From Streptomyces sp. NRRL WC-3626 (GTDB taxonomy: Bacteria > Actinomycetota > Actinomycetes > Streptomycetales > Streptomycetaceae), in NCBI RefSeq assembly GCF_000718785.1, contig NZ_JOCA01000013.1, positions 62,001 to 126,000 of the forward strand: 64,000 nt of DNA. Reading direction: 5' to 3'. The notes beneath the pieces are model-generated. The model saw only the letters and a list, made by a program, of their open reading frames with translations, made no database searches and had not been told where the DNA came from. Made by a program: the position numbers and the translations under genes. Positions 51,305 through 60,094 of the stretch are shown in pieces (position 1 is the stretch's first letter; each line of letters opens with the position of its first letter).

Positions 51305-53023
51305 ATGAGTTCGCGGATCAGCCGGGCCGGGGCCCGGATCGTGGCACTGCTGCCCACCCGCGCCGACCTGGCGGAGATGGGCCGCGCTCCCCGGCGGGAC
51401 CTGCTCGCCGGGCTGACCGTGGCGATCGTGGCCCTCCCGCTCGCGCTCGGCTTCGGGGTGTCCTCCGGGCTGGGGGCGGCGGCCGGGCTCGCGACCGCCG
51501 TGGTCGCGGGCGCGCTCGCCGCGCTCTTCGGCGGCTCGAACCTCCAGGTGTCCGGGCCGACCGGCGCCATGACCGTCGTACTCGTCCCAATCGTCGCCCA
51601 GCACGGGCCGGGCGGAGTCCTCATGGTCGGTCTGCTGGCCGGCCTGATGCTGATCGCCCTCGCCGCGCTGCGGGCGGGGAAGTACATGCGGTACGTGCCC
51701 GCGCCGGTCGTCGAGGGGTTCACGCTCGGCATCGCCTGTGTGATCGGTCTGCAGCAGGTGCCGAACGCCCTCGGTGTGCCCGCGCCGGAGGGCGAACGGG
51801 TGCTCGTGGTCGCCTGGCGGGCGGTCGCGGAGTTCGCCGGGGCCCCGAACTGGACGGCGGTCGGTCTCGCGGTCGCGGTGGCCGTGGTCATGCTGGTGGG
51901 TGCCCGGCTGCGGCCCACAGTGCCGTTCTCCATCGTCGCGGTGATCGCCGCGACCGTCGTGGTCCAGGTCGCCGGGCTCGACGGGGCGAAGCCGATCGGC
52001 GACCTGCCCTCCGGGCTGCCCGCCCCTTCCCTCTCCTTCCTCGAACCCGGCGCGCTGGGCTCCCTGCTCGCGCCCGCCGTGGCGGTCGCCGCCCTGGCCG
52101 CGCTGGAGTCCCTGCTGTCCGCGTCCGTCGCCGACGGCATGACGGTCGGCCAGAAGCACGACCCGGACCGGGAGCTGTTCGGACAAGGACTCGCCAACAT
52201 CGCCTCGCCGCTGTTCGGCGGTGTGCCGGCGACCGGCGCCATCGCCCGTACCGCCGTCAACGTCCGCACCGGCGCGAGCTCGCGGCTCGCCGCCCTCGCG
52301 CACGCCGCCGTCCTCGCCGTGATCGTGTTCGCGGCGGCGCCGCTCGTCTCGAGGATCCCGCTGGCCGCGCTCGCCGGAGTGCTGCTGGCCACCGCGGTCC
52401 GCATGGTCGAGGTCGGCTCGCTCAGGGCACTGGTGAAGGCCACCCGCTCGGACGCGCTGATCCTCGTACTGACCGCCGTGGCCACCCTGGCCCTGGACCT
52501 GGTCTACGCGGTGATCATCGGACTGGCCGTGGCGGGCGCGCTCGCGCTGCGGGACGTCGCCGGGCAGGTCCGCTTCGACCAGGTGCCGCTCGACCGCGGC
52601 AACCACGGCGACGAGGAGCACGCGCTGCTGGCCGAGCACATCGTGGCGTACCGCATCGACGGCCCGCTGTTCTTCGCCGCCGCCCACCGCTTCCTGCTGG
52701 ACCTGACCGAGGTCGCCGACGTACGGGTGATCATTCTGCGCATGTCCCGGGTGTCGACGATGGACGCCACGGGGGCGCTCGTCCTCAAGGACGCCGTGGA
52801 GAAGCTGACGCGGCGGGGCGTCCTCGTCCTCGCCTCCGGGATCCGGCCGGGCCAGCGCCAGGTTCTGGACTCCGTGGGAGCGCTGGAGCTGCTGCGGCAC
52901 GAGGGCCGGGAGTACGCCACCACGCCCGAGGCGATCCTGGCCGCGCGCGGCCACCTGGAGGGAGCCGGTCTCCTGCCCGCGCTGCGGGGCGGGGAGGATG
53001 GTCCCCATGTCTGTGACGAGTGA
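51305..53023 (+). CDS. SulP family anion transporter with STAS domain
   Basis: 572 residues from ATG at 51305. About ten to twelve membrane segments with the SulP motifs LLAGLTVAIVALPLALGFGV near the start, NLQVSGPTGAMTVVL and, in the middle, LASLFGGVPATGA-like IASPLFGGVPATGAIARTAV. The cytoplasmic C-terminal STAS domain includes VIILRMSRVSTMDATGALVL. Substrates of the family are sulfate, bicarbonate or other anions; no carbonic anhydrase domain is fused. The ArsR-type gene follows after 12 bases and likely regulates it. Confidence 0.92.
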   Translation: MSSRISRAGARIVALLPTRADLAEMGRAPRRDLLAGLTVAIVALPLALGFGVSSGLGAAAGLATAVVAGALAALFGGSNLQVSGPTGAMTVVLVPIVAQHGPGGVLMVGLLAGLMLIALAALRAGKYMRYVPAPVVEGFTLGIACVIGLQQVPNALGVPAPEGERVLVVAWRAVAEFAGAPNWTAVGLAVAVAVVMLVGARLRPTVPFSIVAVIAATVVVQVAGLDGAKPIGDLPSGLPAPSLSFLEPGALGSLLAPAVAVAALAALESLLSASVADGMTVGQKHDPDRELFGQGLANIASPLFGGVPATGAIARTAVNVRTGASSRLAALAHAAVLAVIVFAAAPLVSRIPLAALAGVLLATAVRMVEVGSLRALVKATRSDALILVLTAVATLALDLVYAVIIGLAVAGALALRDVAGQVRFDQVPLDRGNHGDEEHALLAEHIVAYRIDGPLFFAAAHRFLLDLTEVADVRVIILRMSRVSTMDATGALVLKDAVEKLTRRGVLVLASGIRPGQRQVLDSVGALELLRHEGREYATTPEAILAARGHLEGAGLLPALRGGEDGPHVCDE

Positions 53024-53035
53024 GGCGACGGCACG

Positions 53036-53398
53036 ATGAGTACGCCGCTGTACCAACTGAAGGCCGAGTTCTTCAAGACGCTCGGCCACCCGGCGCGCAT
53101 CCGGGTCCTGGAGCTGCTGAGCGAGCGCGAGCACGCGGTCTCCGAGATGCTCCCCGAGGTCGGCATCGAGCCCGCGCACCTCTCCCAGCAACTGGCGGTG
53201 CTGCGCCGGGCCAACCTGGTCGTGACCCGCAAAGAGGGCTCGACCGTCTACTACTCCCTGACCAGCCCCCACATCGCCGAACTCCTCACGGTGGCCCGCA
53301 CCATCCTCTCCGGCGTCCTGACAGGCCAGGCAGAACTACTCGCCGACCTCCAGGCCGACCGGCCCCGGGGCGGCGGGGCGGGCCTGGGCTCCGCCTGA
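53036..53398 (+). CDS. ArsR family transcriptional regulator
   Basis: 120 residues. Winged helix-turn-helix at residues 8-85: FFKTLGHPARIRVLELLSER, VGIEPAHLSQQLAVLRRANL and VVTRKEGSTVYYSL. The CxC metal site of classical ArsR/SmtB helix 3 is absent and no cysteine is present at all, so it is not a typical metal sensor; redox or other small-ligand control is possible. It is co-transcribed with the SulP transporter. Confidence 0.92.
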   Translation: MSTPLYQLKAEFFKTLGHPARIRVLELLSEREHAVSEMLPEVGIEPAHLSQQLAVLRRANLVVTRKEGSTVYYSLTSPHIAELLTVARTILSGVLTGQAELLADLQADRPRGGGAGLGSA

Positions 53399-53464
53399 CG
53401 GGTGCTTCTCACCTCGCACACGGGACCGGCGCCCCGTACGGGCGAGAAGTCTCTGGGACAGTGA

Positions 53465-53492
53465 CTGAATCAGAGAGTTATCGTTGATTCAG
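53465..53492. promoter_or_regulatory. Inverted repeat, candidate operator of the helix-turn-helix/ImmA gene
   Basis: CTGAATCA (53465-53472) and TGATTCAG (53485-53492) are perfect inverse copies with 12 bases between, ending 19 bases before the start of the adjacent helix-turn-helix gene. This placement over the promoter fits autorepression. Confidence 0.6.
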
Positions 53493-53511
53493 GACGGGGA
53501 GGTGCGGGGGC

Positions 53512-54750
53512 ATGGATCTGAAGAAGATCGGCGGAAGGGTCGCGCGGGAGCGGGCGCGGGCGGGCCTGAGTCAGCGGGAGCTGGCCGTGCGTACGGAGCT
53601 GAGCCAGCCGACACTGGCGCGCATCGAGACGGGGGAACGGCCGGCGCTGACCTTTGCCGAACTCGACCGTGTCGCAGCCGCGTTGAGTGTTCCGCTCACG
53701 CTGTTGACCAAGGGGAATCCGGTGCGGCAGCGCATGCAGGTGGCTGCGCGGGCCTCGGAAGGCGCCGAGGAGGAGCTGAGACGGGCCGAGGGCCTGGTCG
53801 GCGAAATCCTGGCCCTCGACGATCGTCTCGACCGGTTCGTACCGGACGGTCACAGAACCGATCGGCAGCGGGCGGCCCGGCTGAAGCGGGCCCCCGCGCA
53901 GGTCGTCGATGCCGAGCGTGAGGGCCGGGCCCTCGCGGAGGAGGTCCGGGAGCGCCTGCGGCTGGGGCTCGGTCCCGTTCCGGACCTCGCCGGGCTCGTG
54001 GAGTCGGCGATCGGTCTGGACACGGCCGCGCTCACACTCCCCCAGGGCGTATCCGGGTTCACCGCGCGCGACCCGGAGCGCGAGGTGACGATCTCGGTCG
54101 TCAACGCGTCGGACGTGCCTGAACGGCAACGCTTCTCGCTGGCACACGAGTTGGGGCACGTGCTGCTGTCGGACGGTGTGGCCGCGCACCGACTGGACGG
54201 CCGGCGGACACCGGACGAGCGGCGCTGCGACGCCTTCGCCCGGCATCTGCTGGCCCCGGCGGAGGGCGTCCGCCGCTGGATGGAGTGCCTCTCGGCCGCC
54301 GAACCGGGACGTCGGGAGTGCGCCATGGCGGCCCGGCACTACGGCGTGAGCCTTCCCGTACTGCTCATCCAGTGCAGGGAGTTGGGGCTGCTGACCGACA
54401 CACAGGCCAGGAAGACGCAGGGCCCCACGGGTCGCGCACTCGCGTGGACCTACGGCTGGGGGCCCCAGTACGTCATGGAGTGCGAGGCCGCGGCGCGCGT
54501 GCGTCCGCCCCGCCGGATCATGGAACGGGCCGTCGCGGCCTACCGCGCGGGACGCATCGGGGTGCGGGCCATCGCGGCACTGAGCGGCGCCGAACCACGC
54601 ACGACCGAACGGGAACTGGAAGAGGCCGGCATCCGGCCACCCGAGGTCGCTCTGTCGGGACGCGTCGACGTACGAGCCCTCCTCGGCCGCCGTGGCAGGC
54701 CGGCACAGCGGGCCGCGAAACCGCCCGAGGACGAACAGGAGCGACGGTAG
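53512..54750 (+). CDS. XRE helix-turn-helix protein with ImmA/IrrE metallopeptidase domain
   Basis: 412 residues, ATG at 53512 after GGGGAGG. Residues 5-60 form the XRE helix-turn-helix (GLSQRELAVRTELSQPTLAR). A zinc peptidase domain follows with SLAHELGHVLLSD near residue 210 (HExxH) and CDAFARHLLAPAEGVRRWM supplying the third ligand region. C-terminal residues 300-412 are specific. Such proteins cleave or act as antitoxins and regulators, as ImmA does for ImmR. The next gene begins two bases after its stop and encodes a PIN-like protein. Confidence 0.9.
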   Translation: MDLKKIGGRVARERARAGLSQRELAVRTELSQPTLARIETGERPALTFAELDRVAAALSVPLTLLTKGNPVRQRMQVAARASEGAEEELRRAEGLVGEILALDDRLDRFVPDGHRTDRQRAARLKRAPAQVVDAEREGRALAEEVRERLRLGLGPVPDLAGLVESAIGLDTAALTLPQGVSGFTARDPEREVTISVVNASDVPERQRFSLAHELGHVLLSDGVAAHRLDGRRTPDERRCDAFARHLLAPAEGVRRWMECLSAAEPGRRECAMAARHYGVSLPVLLIQCRELGLLTDTQARKTQGPTGRALAWTYGWGPQYVMECEAAARVRPPRRIMERAVAAYRAGRIGVRAIAALSGAEPRTTERELEEAGIRPPEVALSGRVDVRALLGRRGRPAQRAAKPPEDEQERR

Positions 54751-54752
54751 GA

Positions 54753-55406
54753 GTGAGCTGTCCGCAGGAGCCCGCGGCCGAGGAGAACCCGCCGGGGGAA
54801 CAGGAGGACGCCTGCATCCTGGACGCCGTCGTGTGCGTCCACTTCGCGGGCGCCAACCTCAATCGCGTGCTCGTGACCGCCCTCGAGTCCATGAAGTGGG
54901 TCATACTCGTCCCCGCCGAGGTCTGCGACGAGATCGCGCGCAAGGACGCCAAGTACCCGGGCCTCCGCAAGCGCTGGCTCGCGCTGGAGCGCAGCGACCG
55001 CGTCAGGGTGTTACCCGCCCTGGAGATCGGCTCCGCGCCCGCCCGGATCGTGGAGGTCCTGGAGGAAATCCGCGACCTCGAGTTCGACCAGGCGCTGAGG
55101 CGCTCACGCGACCTCGGGGAGTGTGTGGTCGTGGCTCACGGCGTGCACCTGTCGGAGCAGGGGCGTGAGGTCACGCTGCTGATGGACGACGCGGAGGGAC
55201 GGCGGCTCGCCGACGAGTGGTCCCTCCAGCACCTCACCATCGAGGACGTACTGGCGCTCGCCGTCCACGCGGGATGCTTCGACACACAGGACGCCCTCAG
55301 GCAGGCCTATCACCGGCTCCAGCGGTTCGGCTCCGGCCTGCCGGACTTTCCCCGCACTGATCTGCCGGAGCACTACCGGGAGTGGAGGGCGGCATGGGAG
55401 ACCTGA
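54753..55406 (+). CDS. PIN-like nuclease domain protein, partner of the XRE-ImmA protein
   Basis: 217 residues from GTG at 54753, two bases after the upstream stop. The PIN pattern is readable: a first acidic residue in CILDAVVCVHFAGANLNRVL, a second in LVPAEVCDEIARKD, GECVVVAHGVHL near residue 130 and TLLMDDAEGRRLADEW near 145 giving the terminal aspartates. PIN proteins are magnesium-dependent ribonucleases and common toxins. Translational coupling to an XRE-ImmA protein suggests a toxin-antitoxin-like pair; activity is inferred from acidic residue positions. Confidence 0.75.
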   Translation: MSCPQEPAAEENPPGEQEDACILDAVVCVHFAGANLNRVLVTALESMKWVILVPAEVCDEIARKDAKYPGLRKRWLALERSDRVRVLPALEIGSAPARIVEVLEEIRDLEFDQALRRSRDLGECVVVAHGVHLSEQGREVTLLMDDAEGRRLADEWSLQHLTIEDVLALAVHAGCFDTQDALRQAYHRLQRFGSGLPDFPRTDLPEHYREWRAAWET

Positions 55407-55419
55407 GCGAGGGAGCAGC

Positions 55420-56370
55420 TCATCGGCCCGTGGGGTTCCGTCGGCGTCGTACGAGGTCGCGGGCCGCCTGCGGCCACGCCGGGTGCGTGAAGTCGAAGCC
55501 CGCTTCGGTCAGGCGGCCCGGAATCACCCGCCGGCTCTTGAGCAGCAGTTCGGTGTCCGAGCGGAGCGCGAACGCGCCCACCCCGGCCATCCACCGCGTC
55601 GCGGGCAGCCCCACCGGCATCCGCCACGCCCCGCGCAGGCCGCGCATGAAGTCCCGCTGCGGGAGCGGTCCGGGAGCCGCGAGGTTCACCGCCCCGGTGA
55701 TGTCGTCCCGGTCGATCAGGAACGCGACCGCGCGGACGAAATCGTGGTCGTGGATCCACGACACGTACTGCGCACCGCCCGCGACGGGACCGCCGAGACC
55801 GAGACGGGTCAGCCACGACAGGACGTCGAAGACGCCGCCCCGGTCGGGGCTCATCACCATCGCGGAGCGCAGGGCGACCTTGCGGGTGCCCGGGGTGTCC
55901 GCCTCCGCCTGCTCCCGCTCCCACGCCCTGGCGATGTCGACGCTGTAGGACCAGTAGCCCGGAACGTCCGGTTCCGTGCCGCCGATCACGCCGGTGGCCT
56001 CGTCGTTGGGCGCGTCGAAGCGGTGGGCGTAGACGGTGGCCGTGCTCATCTGGAGCCAGACACGCGGCGGGCGGGCCGCGGCACCGATCACCTCACCGAC
56101 GACGCGGGTGGACAGCACCCGCGAGTCCATCATGGCGCGGAGATTGGCGGGCGTGTAGCGGCAACTCACGCTGCGGCCCGCGAGGTTGACGACGACATCA
56201 CTGCCGTCGACCTCCTCGGCCCACGCCCCCGCGGTCCTGCCGTCCCAGGTAACCTCCCCCGGCGCGCCCGGCCGCCTGGTCAGCACCACGACCTCATGCC
56301 CGGCCGCACCGAACGCCCGCTTCAGCACGGCCCCCACCTGCCCGGTCCCCCCGGGAATCACGATCTTCAT
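55420..56370 (-). CDS. NAD-dependent epimerase/dehydratase family protein (TIGR01777-like)
   Basis: 316 residues. Rossmann N-terminus MKIVIPGGTGQVGAVLKRAF, then DVVVNLAGRSVSCRYTPANL and MDSRVLSTRVVGEVI, the signatures of the sulA/YfcH-type epimerase subgroup, and LLLKSRRVIPGRLTEAGFDF near the C-terminus, which contains the DUF1731-type tail. The metabolic role of this subgroup is unknown. It converges on the PIN gene. Confidence 0.9.
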   Translation of the reverse strand: MKIVIPGGTGQVGAVLKRAFGAAGHEVVVLTRRPGAPGEVTWDGRTAGAWAEEVDGSDVVVNLAGRSVSCRYTPANLRAMMDSRVLSTRVVGEVIGAAARPPRVWLQMSTATVYAHRFDAPNDEATGVIGGTEPDVPGYWSYSVDIARAWEREQAEADTPGTRKVALRSAMVMSPDRGGVFDVLSWLTRLGLGGPVAGGAQYVSWIHDHDFVRAVAFLIDRDDITGAVNLAAPGPLPQRDFMRGLRGAWRMPVGLPATRWMAGVGAFALRSDTELLLKSRRVIPGRLTEAGFDFTHPAWPQAARDLVRRRRNPTGR

Positions 56371-56561
56371 CGACCCCTCCCCTCCGTACAGGGCTCACCC
56401 TACCCAATTTTTGAACACGTTCAACTCCACCGCAAGGGACGATGCCCGCCCCCACCCCTCGGCTCATTACCGGCTGTCGCCGCGCGAGTACCCGCGATAA
56501 TCTGTGGCCGGTCGGCGCAAAACACGGCAAGTCGGCGGTACCCACAGGGGCGAGGGGAAGC

Positions 56562-56950
56562 GTGGAGCGGGGCGACGTGCGGGGCCACACGAGGAGCTGG
56601 CGGCCGAGTACGACGATCACTGGGTCTACGGTCCGGACTACATCCCCTGGATGTCCGGCCGTATCGCCGAGGCGCTGCAACTGGCCGCCACGGACCGGAT
56701 CGCCGATATCGGCGCCGGGACCGGCCTGTTCGCCAAGGAGGTGGCGGGGCGGCTGCTGCCGCACCGGTCCATCCTCTGCGTCGACCCCTCCGAGGCGATG
56801 CTGCGCCGGCTCGGCACACCTCCCCCGATCGGCCTGACACCGGTCCCCGGCGCAGCTCGCGCCGGGGCGTGGGTCTGTAAAGACGTGCCGGGTCAGCAAG
56901 GGTCGGCGGCAGGAGTGCTGTCAAGGGTTCCGCCGCTGGTCAACAGCTAG
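56562..56950 (+). pseudogene. Decayed class I SAM methyltransferase
   Basis: A good ribosome site (AGGGGAAG) precedes GTG at 56562, encoding VERGDVRG; from about 56585 the coding sense continues in another frame as HEELAAEYDDHWVYGPDYIP, so a one-base frameshift is likely. The SAM loop IADIGAGTGLFAKEVAGRL and ILCVDPSEAMLRRLG are intact, but similarity stops near 56830. The remaining two thirds of the enzyme are missing and replaced by unrelated sequence with a stop at 56950. Confidence 0.7.
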
Positions 56951-57093
56951 CCGTAGATGGCAGAGCAGCTTGCGCTGAAGCTCCAGCTGTCCACGTAGTG
57001 CCGAGGTGCGGAGGACATGTTGATGTAACCGGAGTAGGTGGTGCTGCCGCTGCGTTCGTAGCCCAGCTTGAGATCTGTCTGGCTCCGAGTCAT
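56947..57093 (-). pseudogene. C-terminal fragment of a secreted protein
   Basis: On the minus strand an open frame encodes LKLGYERSGSTTYSGYINMS, then YVDSWSFSASCSAIYG and a stop. The pattern of alternating aromatic and small residues with a near-terminal cysteine looks like the tail of a small exported beta-rich protein, but only 48 residues remain and no signal peptide precedes it. It abuts the decayed methyltransferase, so the area has been rearranged. Confidence 0.35.
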
Positions 57094-57183
57094 CAGGAAG
57101 CCACGTCTGGGTGGACTGGCCTTCATGCCCTACGCGACGGTGGAGGACGCCACCGCCCGGGGTGCGAGCCTGATCGCCCGACG

Positions 57184-57537
57184 ATGAGAGTGGAAGGCAG
57201 AACACGTGAGGACAGAGCATTGAAGCACGCGTACTACCTCTACGGGTCCACCTTGCTGGACAGCAGGACACTGCGGGAGTCCCTGGAAGCGGCGCTTGAG
57301 GTGCGGTTCGAGCGCCGTGACAGCGACTATCGGGGCGGCGAGTACTTCCGCTTCCAAGGCGCCAAGGGCCTCTTGACCATCGAGACCAACTACACCGACG
57401 AGGACGGATGTCCGGTGGAGGAGGACTTTTCCGACCATGGAACACTTCTCTACGCCAGCGACCCGGGCCTGGGCGTGGTGCCGGTCCTCAACGGGCTGGC
57501 GGGCCTGGACCTGCTCCGATTCGACGAGTTGGAGTAG
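57184..57537 (+). CDS. Hypothetical protein
   Basis: 117 residues from ATG at 57184, or about 105 from TTG at 57220, which has GAGGACAG upstream. The sequence KHAYYLYGSTLLDSRTLRES is followed by VRFERRDSDYRGGEYFRFQG and an acidic C-terminus (NYTDEDGCPVEEDFSDHGTL). It is a small acidic alpha-beta protein resembling immunity-type proteins in size and charge, but I do not recognise it. A short fragment ending GLAFMPYATVEDATARGASL precedes it and may be the tail of another broken gene. Confidence 0.5.
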   Translation: MRVEGRTREDRALKHAYYLYGSTLLDSRTLRESLEAALEVRFERRDSDYRGGEYFRFQGAKGLLTIETNYTDEDGCPVEEDFSDHGTLLYASDPGLGVVPVLNGLAGLDLLRFDELE

Positions 57538-58311
57538 CTCGCACCCGCCCGCCGGAAACCCGGGGTGGGGTACGAGCGCCCCCCCGACCGATCGCCATCG
57601 CGTCGTGCGGGTCATCTCCTGATGGAGTTCGGATTGCCGGCCTCGGTGCCTAGAATCTCGGCTTCGTTCGGCAGCGCGTGCCACGGTGTCATCAGCGGTG
57701 GTAGGCCGTGGGTGCGACCGGGACAATCGACCGCCGCGAGGTCACGTGCCCGTTCGCGAGATCAGACGCATCGAACTCCCGGACGGCTACTACGCCACCG
57801 CCTAGCGATCACACTGCCGAACACCAATCCTCACGGCGGACGTCCGCCGGGCCGCAGTCCGCGGACGGCCGCCGCAGCCTTGCCGGAGCCAGGAGCAACC
57901 GAACGGCAGTCGACCGCAAGCTGCTTTGGGCTGCAAAGAAATCCGTTGCCCGCCAGCATCGTGTCCCGCATCGAGCTTCCCGGAATCGACAACAGCGGAG
58001 TGTCCCTGACTCCCGCGGAGGTGACCGCGGCTGCCGTGGCCATGCGGGAGATCGAGCCGCGCTACGAGTACGTCACAGGGCCTTGTTGAGGTGCCCTGGT
58101 CGGGTGTGACAGGTGTGCTGGTGCAACCGCTCGCCGCCCCTTCCGCATCGACTTCACCCGAAGGAATCTGCTGGGGTGTCCTGCCCGGTCCCGATCCCAC
58201 TGCATGAACCAGGCATCATGATCCGGACTACCGGGCGTGCTTGGCGCACTGCGGGAATCACGGAGAGTTCGACTCCGGCAGCCCATGCCAGGTGAAGGAC
58301 GGAGGCAGATC
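57538..58311. other. Degenerate intergenic region with gene fragments
   Basis: No complete gene is convincing in these 774 bases. Two short plus-strand fragments look like coding remnants: VREIRRIELPDGYYATA ending near 57804, and PASIVSRIELPGIDNSGVSL running on to EPRYEYVTGPC and a stop at 58089. Both share RIELP, so they may come from related genes. Confidence 0.4.
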
Positions 58312-58968
58312 ATGCGAGCGGACGGGGATTCGCTGGACTGGGCGAGGGCCTGGCTGTGCGCTACCTTCACCCGCGCTCTCGGCCCTGAGGAGGTGTTCGC
58401 CCGGTACGGGGCCGACCCGAACCAGGCACGTCTGCTCGACTGGGACACGGCCTCGGACCTGGTCTCGGGCGAATCAGGTGACGGGACGGTCTCGCTGCTG
58501 CGGGCCGGCCGGATCGGTGAATGGGCCTTCTGCGTTGAGGAGGACGGCTGCATCGGGGTTGGGGAGGAATCGCTCGCGGAGTTGTCTCGGGGAACTGAGA
58601 CGTACAGCGTGGCGGCTACCGAAGGAGTCGACGTCTTCCAGTACTGGCGCGACGGAGAGTGCGTCGAGTACTTCGAGCCCGGGATGCAGCACAGCCGGTC
58701 TGAACCGTTCGGCCCCTGGTGGGATCGGGTGGAGGAGGCGCTCGCCGCACACGAAGGCGAGGGCGCCGGGATGGCTCCAGTGGTGGCCCTCGTACTCGAG
58801 CACCTCGGCATCACCCTGGACGACGCAGCGCTCGCCGGGCCCTGGCCCAGCCTGACGCTCGCCGAGGACGACGTACCAGCGGCATCGCCGGGCGACAACT
58901 ACGCGGGCGAGGGACCGGTCCCGCCCGGGACCATCCTGGATTTCGGCCCGTCAAATGGACTGATCTGA
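58312..58968 (+). CDS. DUF6461 family protein
   Basis: 218 residues from ATG at 58312, preceded by GGAGG at good spacing. Characteristic pieces are WARAWLCATFTRALGPEEVF, LLRAGRIGEWAFCVEEDGCI, and VDVFQYWRDGECVEYFEPGM, the pattern of DUF6461, a cytoplasmic family expanded in Streptomyces and sometimes found near toxins as apparent immunity or accessory proteins. Function is unknown. Confidence 0.75.
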   Translation: MRADGDSLDWARAWLCATFTRALGPEEVFARYGADPNQARLLDWDTASDLVSGESGDGTVSLLRAGRIGEWAFCVEEDGCIGVGEESLAELSRGTETYSVAATEGVDVFQYWRDGECVEYFEPGMQHSRSEPFGPWWDRVEEALAAHEGEGAGMAPVVALVLEHLGITLDDAALAGPWPSLTLAEDDVPAASPGDNYAGEGPVPPGTILDFGPSNGLI

Positions 58969-59164
58969 AGGGCAGGATCGCCCTCGTCGTCCTGGACCAC
59001 GACGAGTCCAGGCCACCGCGAGGAACCGGCCCGACCTCTTCGACGCGCTTCATCGCCGAGACCGGCCTCATCCGGGCACCGCCACAACGTCTCCCCGAAA
59101 CGGAAACCTCAAAAGCGGGCTGCGAGCAACCGCGCGGTCCTGTTAAGGACTGAGAGTCCGGTGT

Positions 59165-59938
59165 CTACGCCTTGCTCGCGACCACCATGTAGTTCTCGGC
59201 CTCGAGATCGAACGTGCTCACTTCCGTCCGGAGCCCGACCCGCTGCAGCTCGACTTCGAGTTCCTCGTACCGGTAGGGCCAGCAGGACAGCAGTTCCGAG
59301 CGGACGAGAACCAGCCCCGTCGCATCGACCTGGGCGATCGCGATCTCGATGTGGTGCTCTTCCTCCCAGTGCGGCGCGATCTCCCAGCGGTAGACCACGA
59401 CGGCATCGCGACCGTTTCGTCGGACGAGTCGGTCGCCGATGTCCAGCCGGGAACCTCTGGCCCTCACGAGTTCCCACGTGCGGGATGTGAGCACCAAGCG
59501 TCCACCGGGGCGCAGAAGCCGTGACATCGACTCCAGAGCAGCACCCCTGCCTGTCGCGCCCGCGGCGTGGTGAAGCGAGTTGCCGACGCAGAACACCATG
59601 TCGAACGTGCCGTCCTCGAAATGGTCCGGCAACTCCTCCCAGTTCGCCCGCACAGTCCGGACGGAGGCCCCGAACTCCTCAGACAGCTCCGCAGTCCGGC
59701 GAACCATCGTTTCGCTGGCGTCAGTTGCGACGACCTGCAGGCCACGACCGGCGAGGCCGACCGCCAACTGTCCGGTTCCGCACGAACAGTCGAGGACGTG
59801 AGCGTTCGACGGCAGGAGACCGAGGACGTCATCGAACGACGCGGCGAACTCGGCGGGAGGCAACTTCGCATCCGAGATGAGCCATTCGTACACCTCGGCG
59901 AGCACGTCATATTCCGTCACAACCACTACCTCCGTCAC
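59165..59938 (-). CDS. Class I SAM-dependent methyltransferase
   Basis: 257 residues (GTG at 59938; GTG at 59920 gives VTEYDVLAEVYEWLISDAKL). SAM-binding motif I is VLDCSCGTGQLAVGLAGRG near residue 50, followed by VVATDASETMVRRTAEL, MVFCVGNSLHHA and LLRPGGRLVLTSRTWE. It belongs to the general small-molecule or glycine-sarcosine-like methyltransferase group. The target is unknown. The 196-base gap to its left, 58969-59164, has no convincing gene. Confidence 0.88.
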   Translation of the reverse strand: MTEVVVVTEYDVLAEVYEWLISDAKLPPAEFAASFDDVLGLLPSNAHVLDCSCGTGQLAVGLAGRGLQVVATDASETMVRRTAELSEEFGASVRTVRANWEELPDHFEDGTFDMVFCVGNSLHHAAGATGRGAALESMSRLLRPGGRLVLTSRTWELVRARGSRLDIGDRLVRRNGRDAVVVYRWEIAPHWEEEHHIEIAIAQVDATGLVLVRSELLSCWPYRYEELEVELQRVGLRTEVSTFDLEAENYMVVASKA

Positions 59939-60094
59939 ACAGCGGACTCATGGTGGGACGTCAGTCCATCAGGGGAGCGAGCCGGGCACCAATGGTTTTC
60001 GCCAGGACAGCCCGTCCGCCCACGCCGCGGACAGCGCGAGCTGATCCGCTCGGTCGGACGATCTTCTTGTTGCATCCGACCTGCGTAAATGAAG

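Noticed and set aside
57130..57726. Minus-strand open frame of about 198 codons
   Set aside because: It is antisense to the better-supported plus-strand hypothetical gene and has no ribosome site or recognisable domain.
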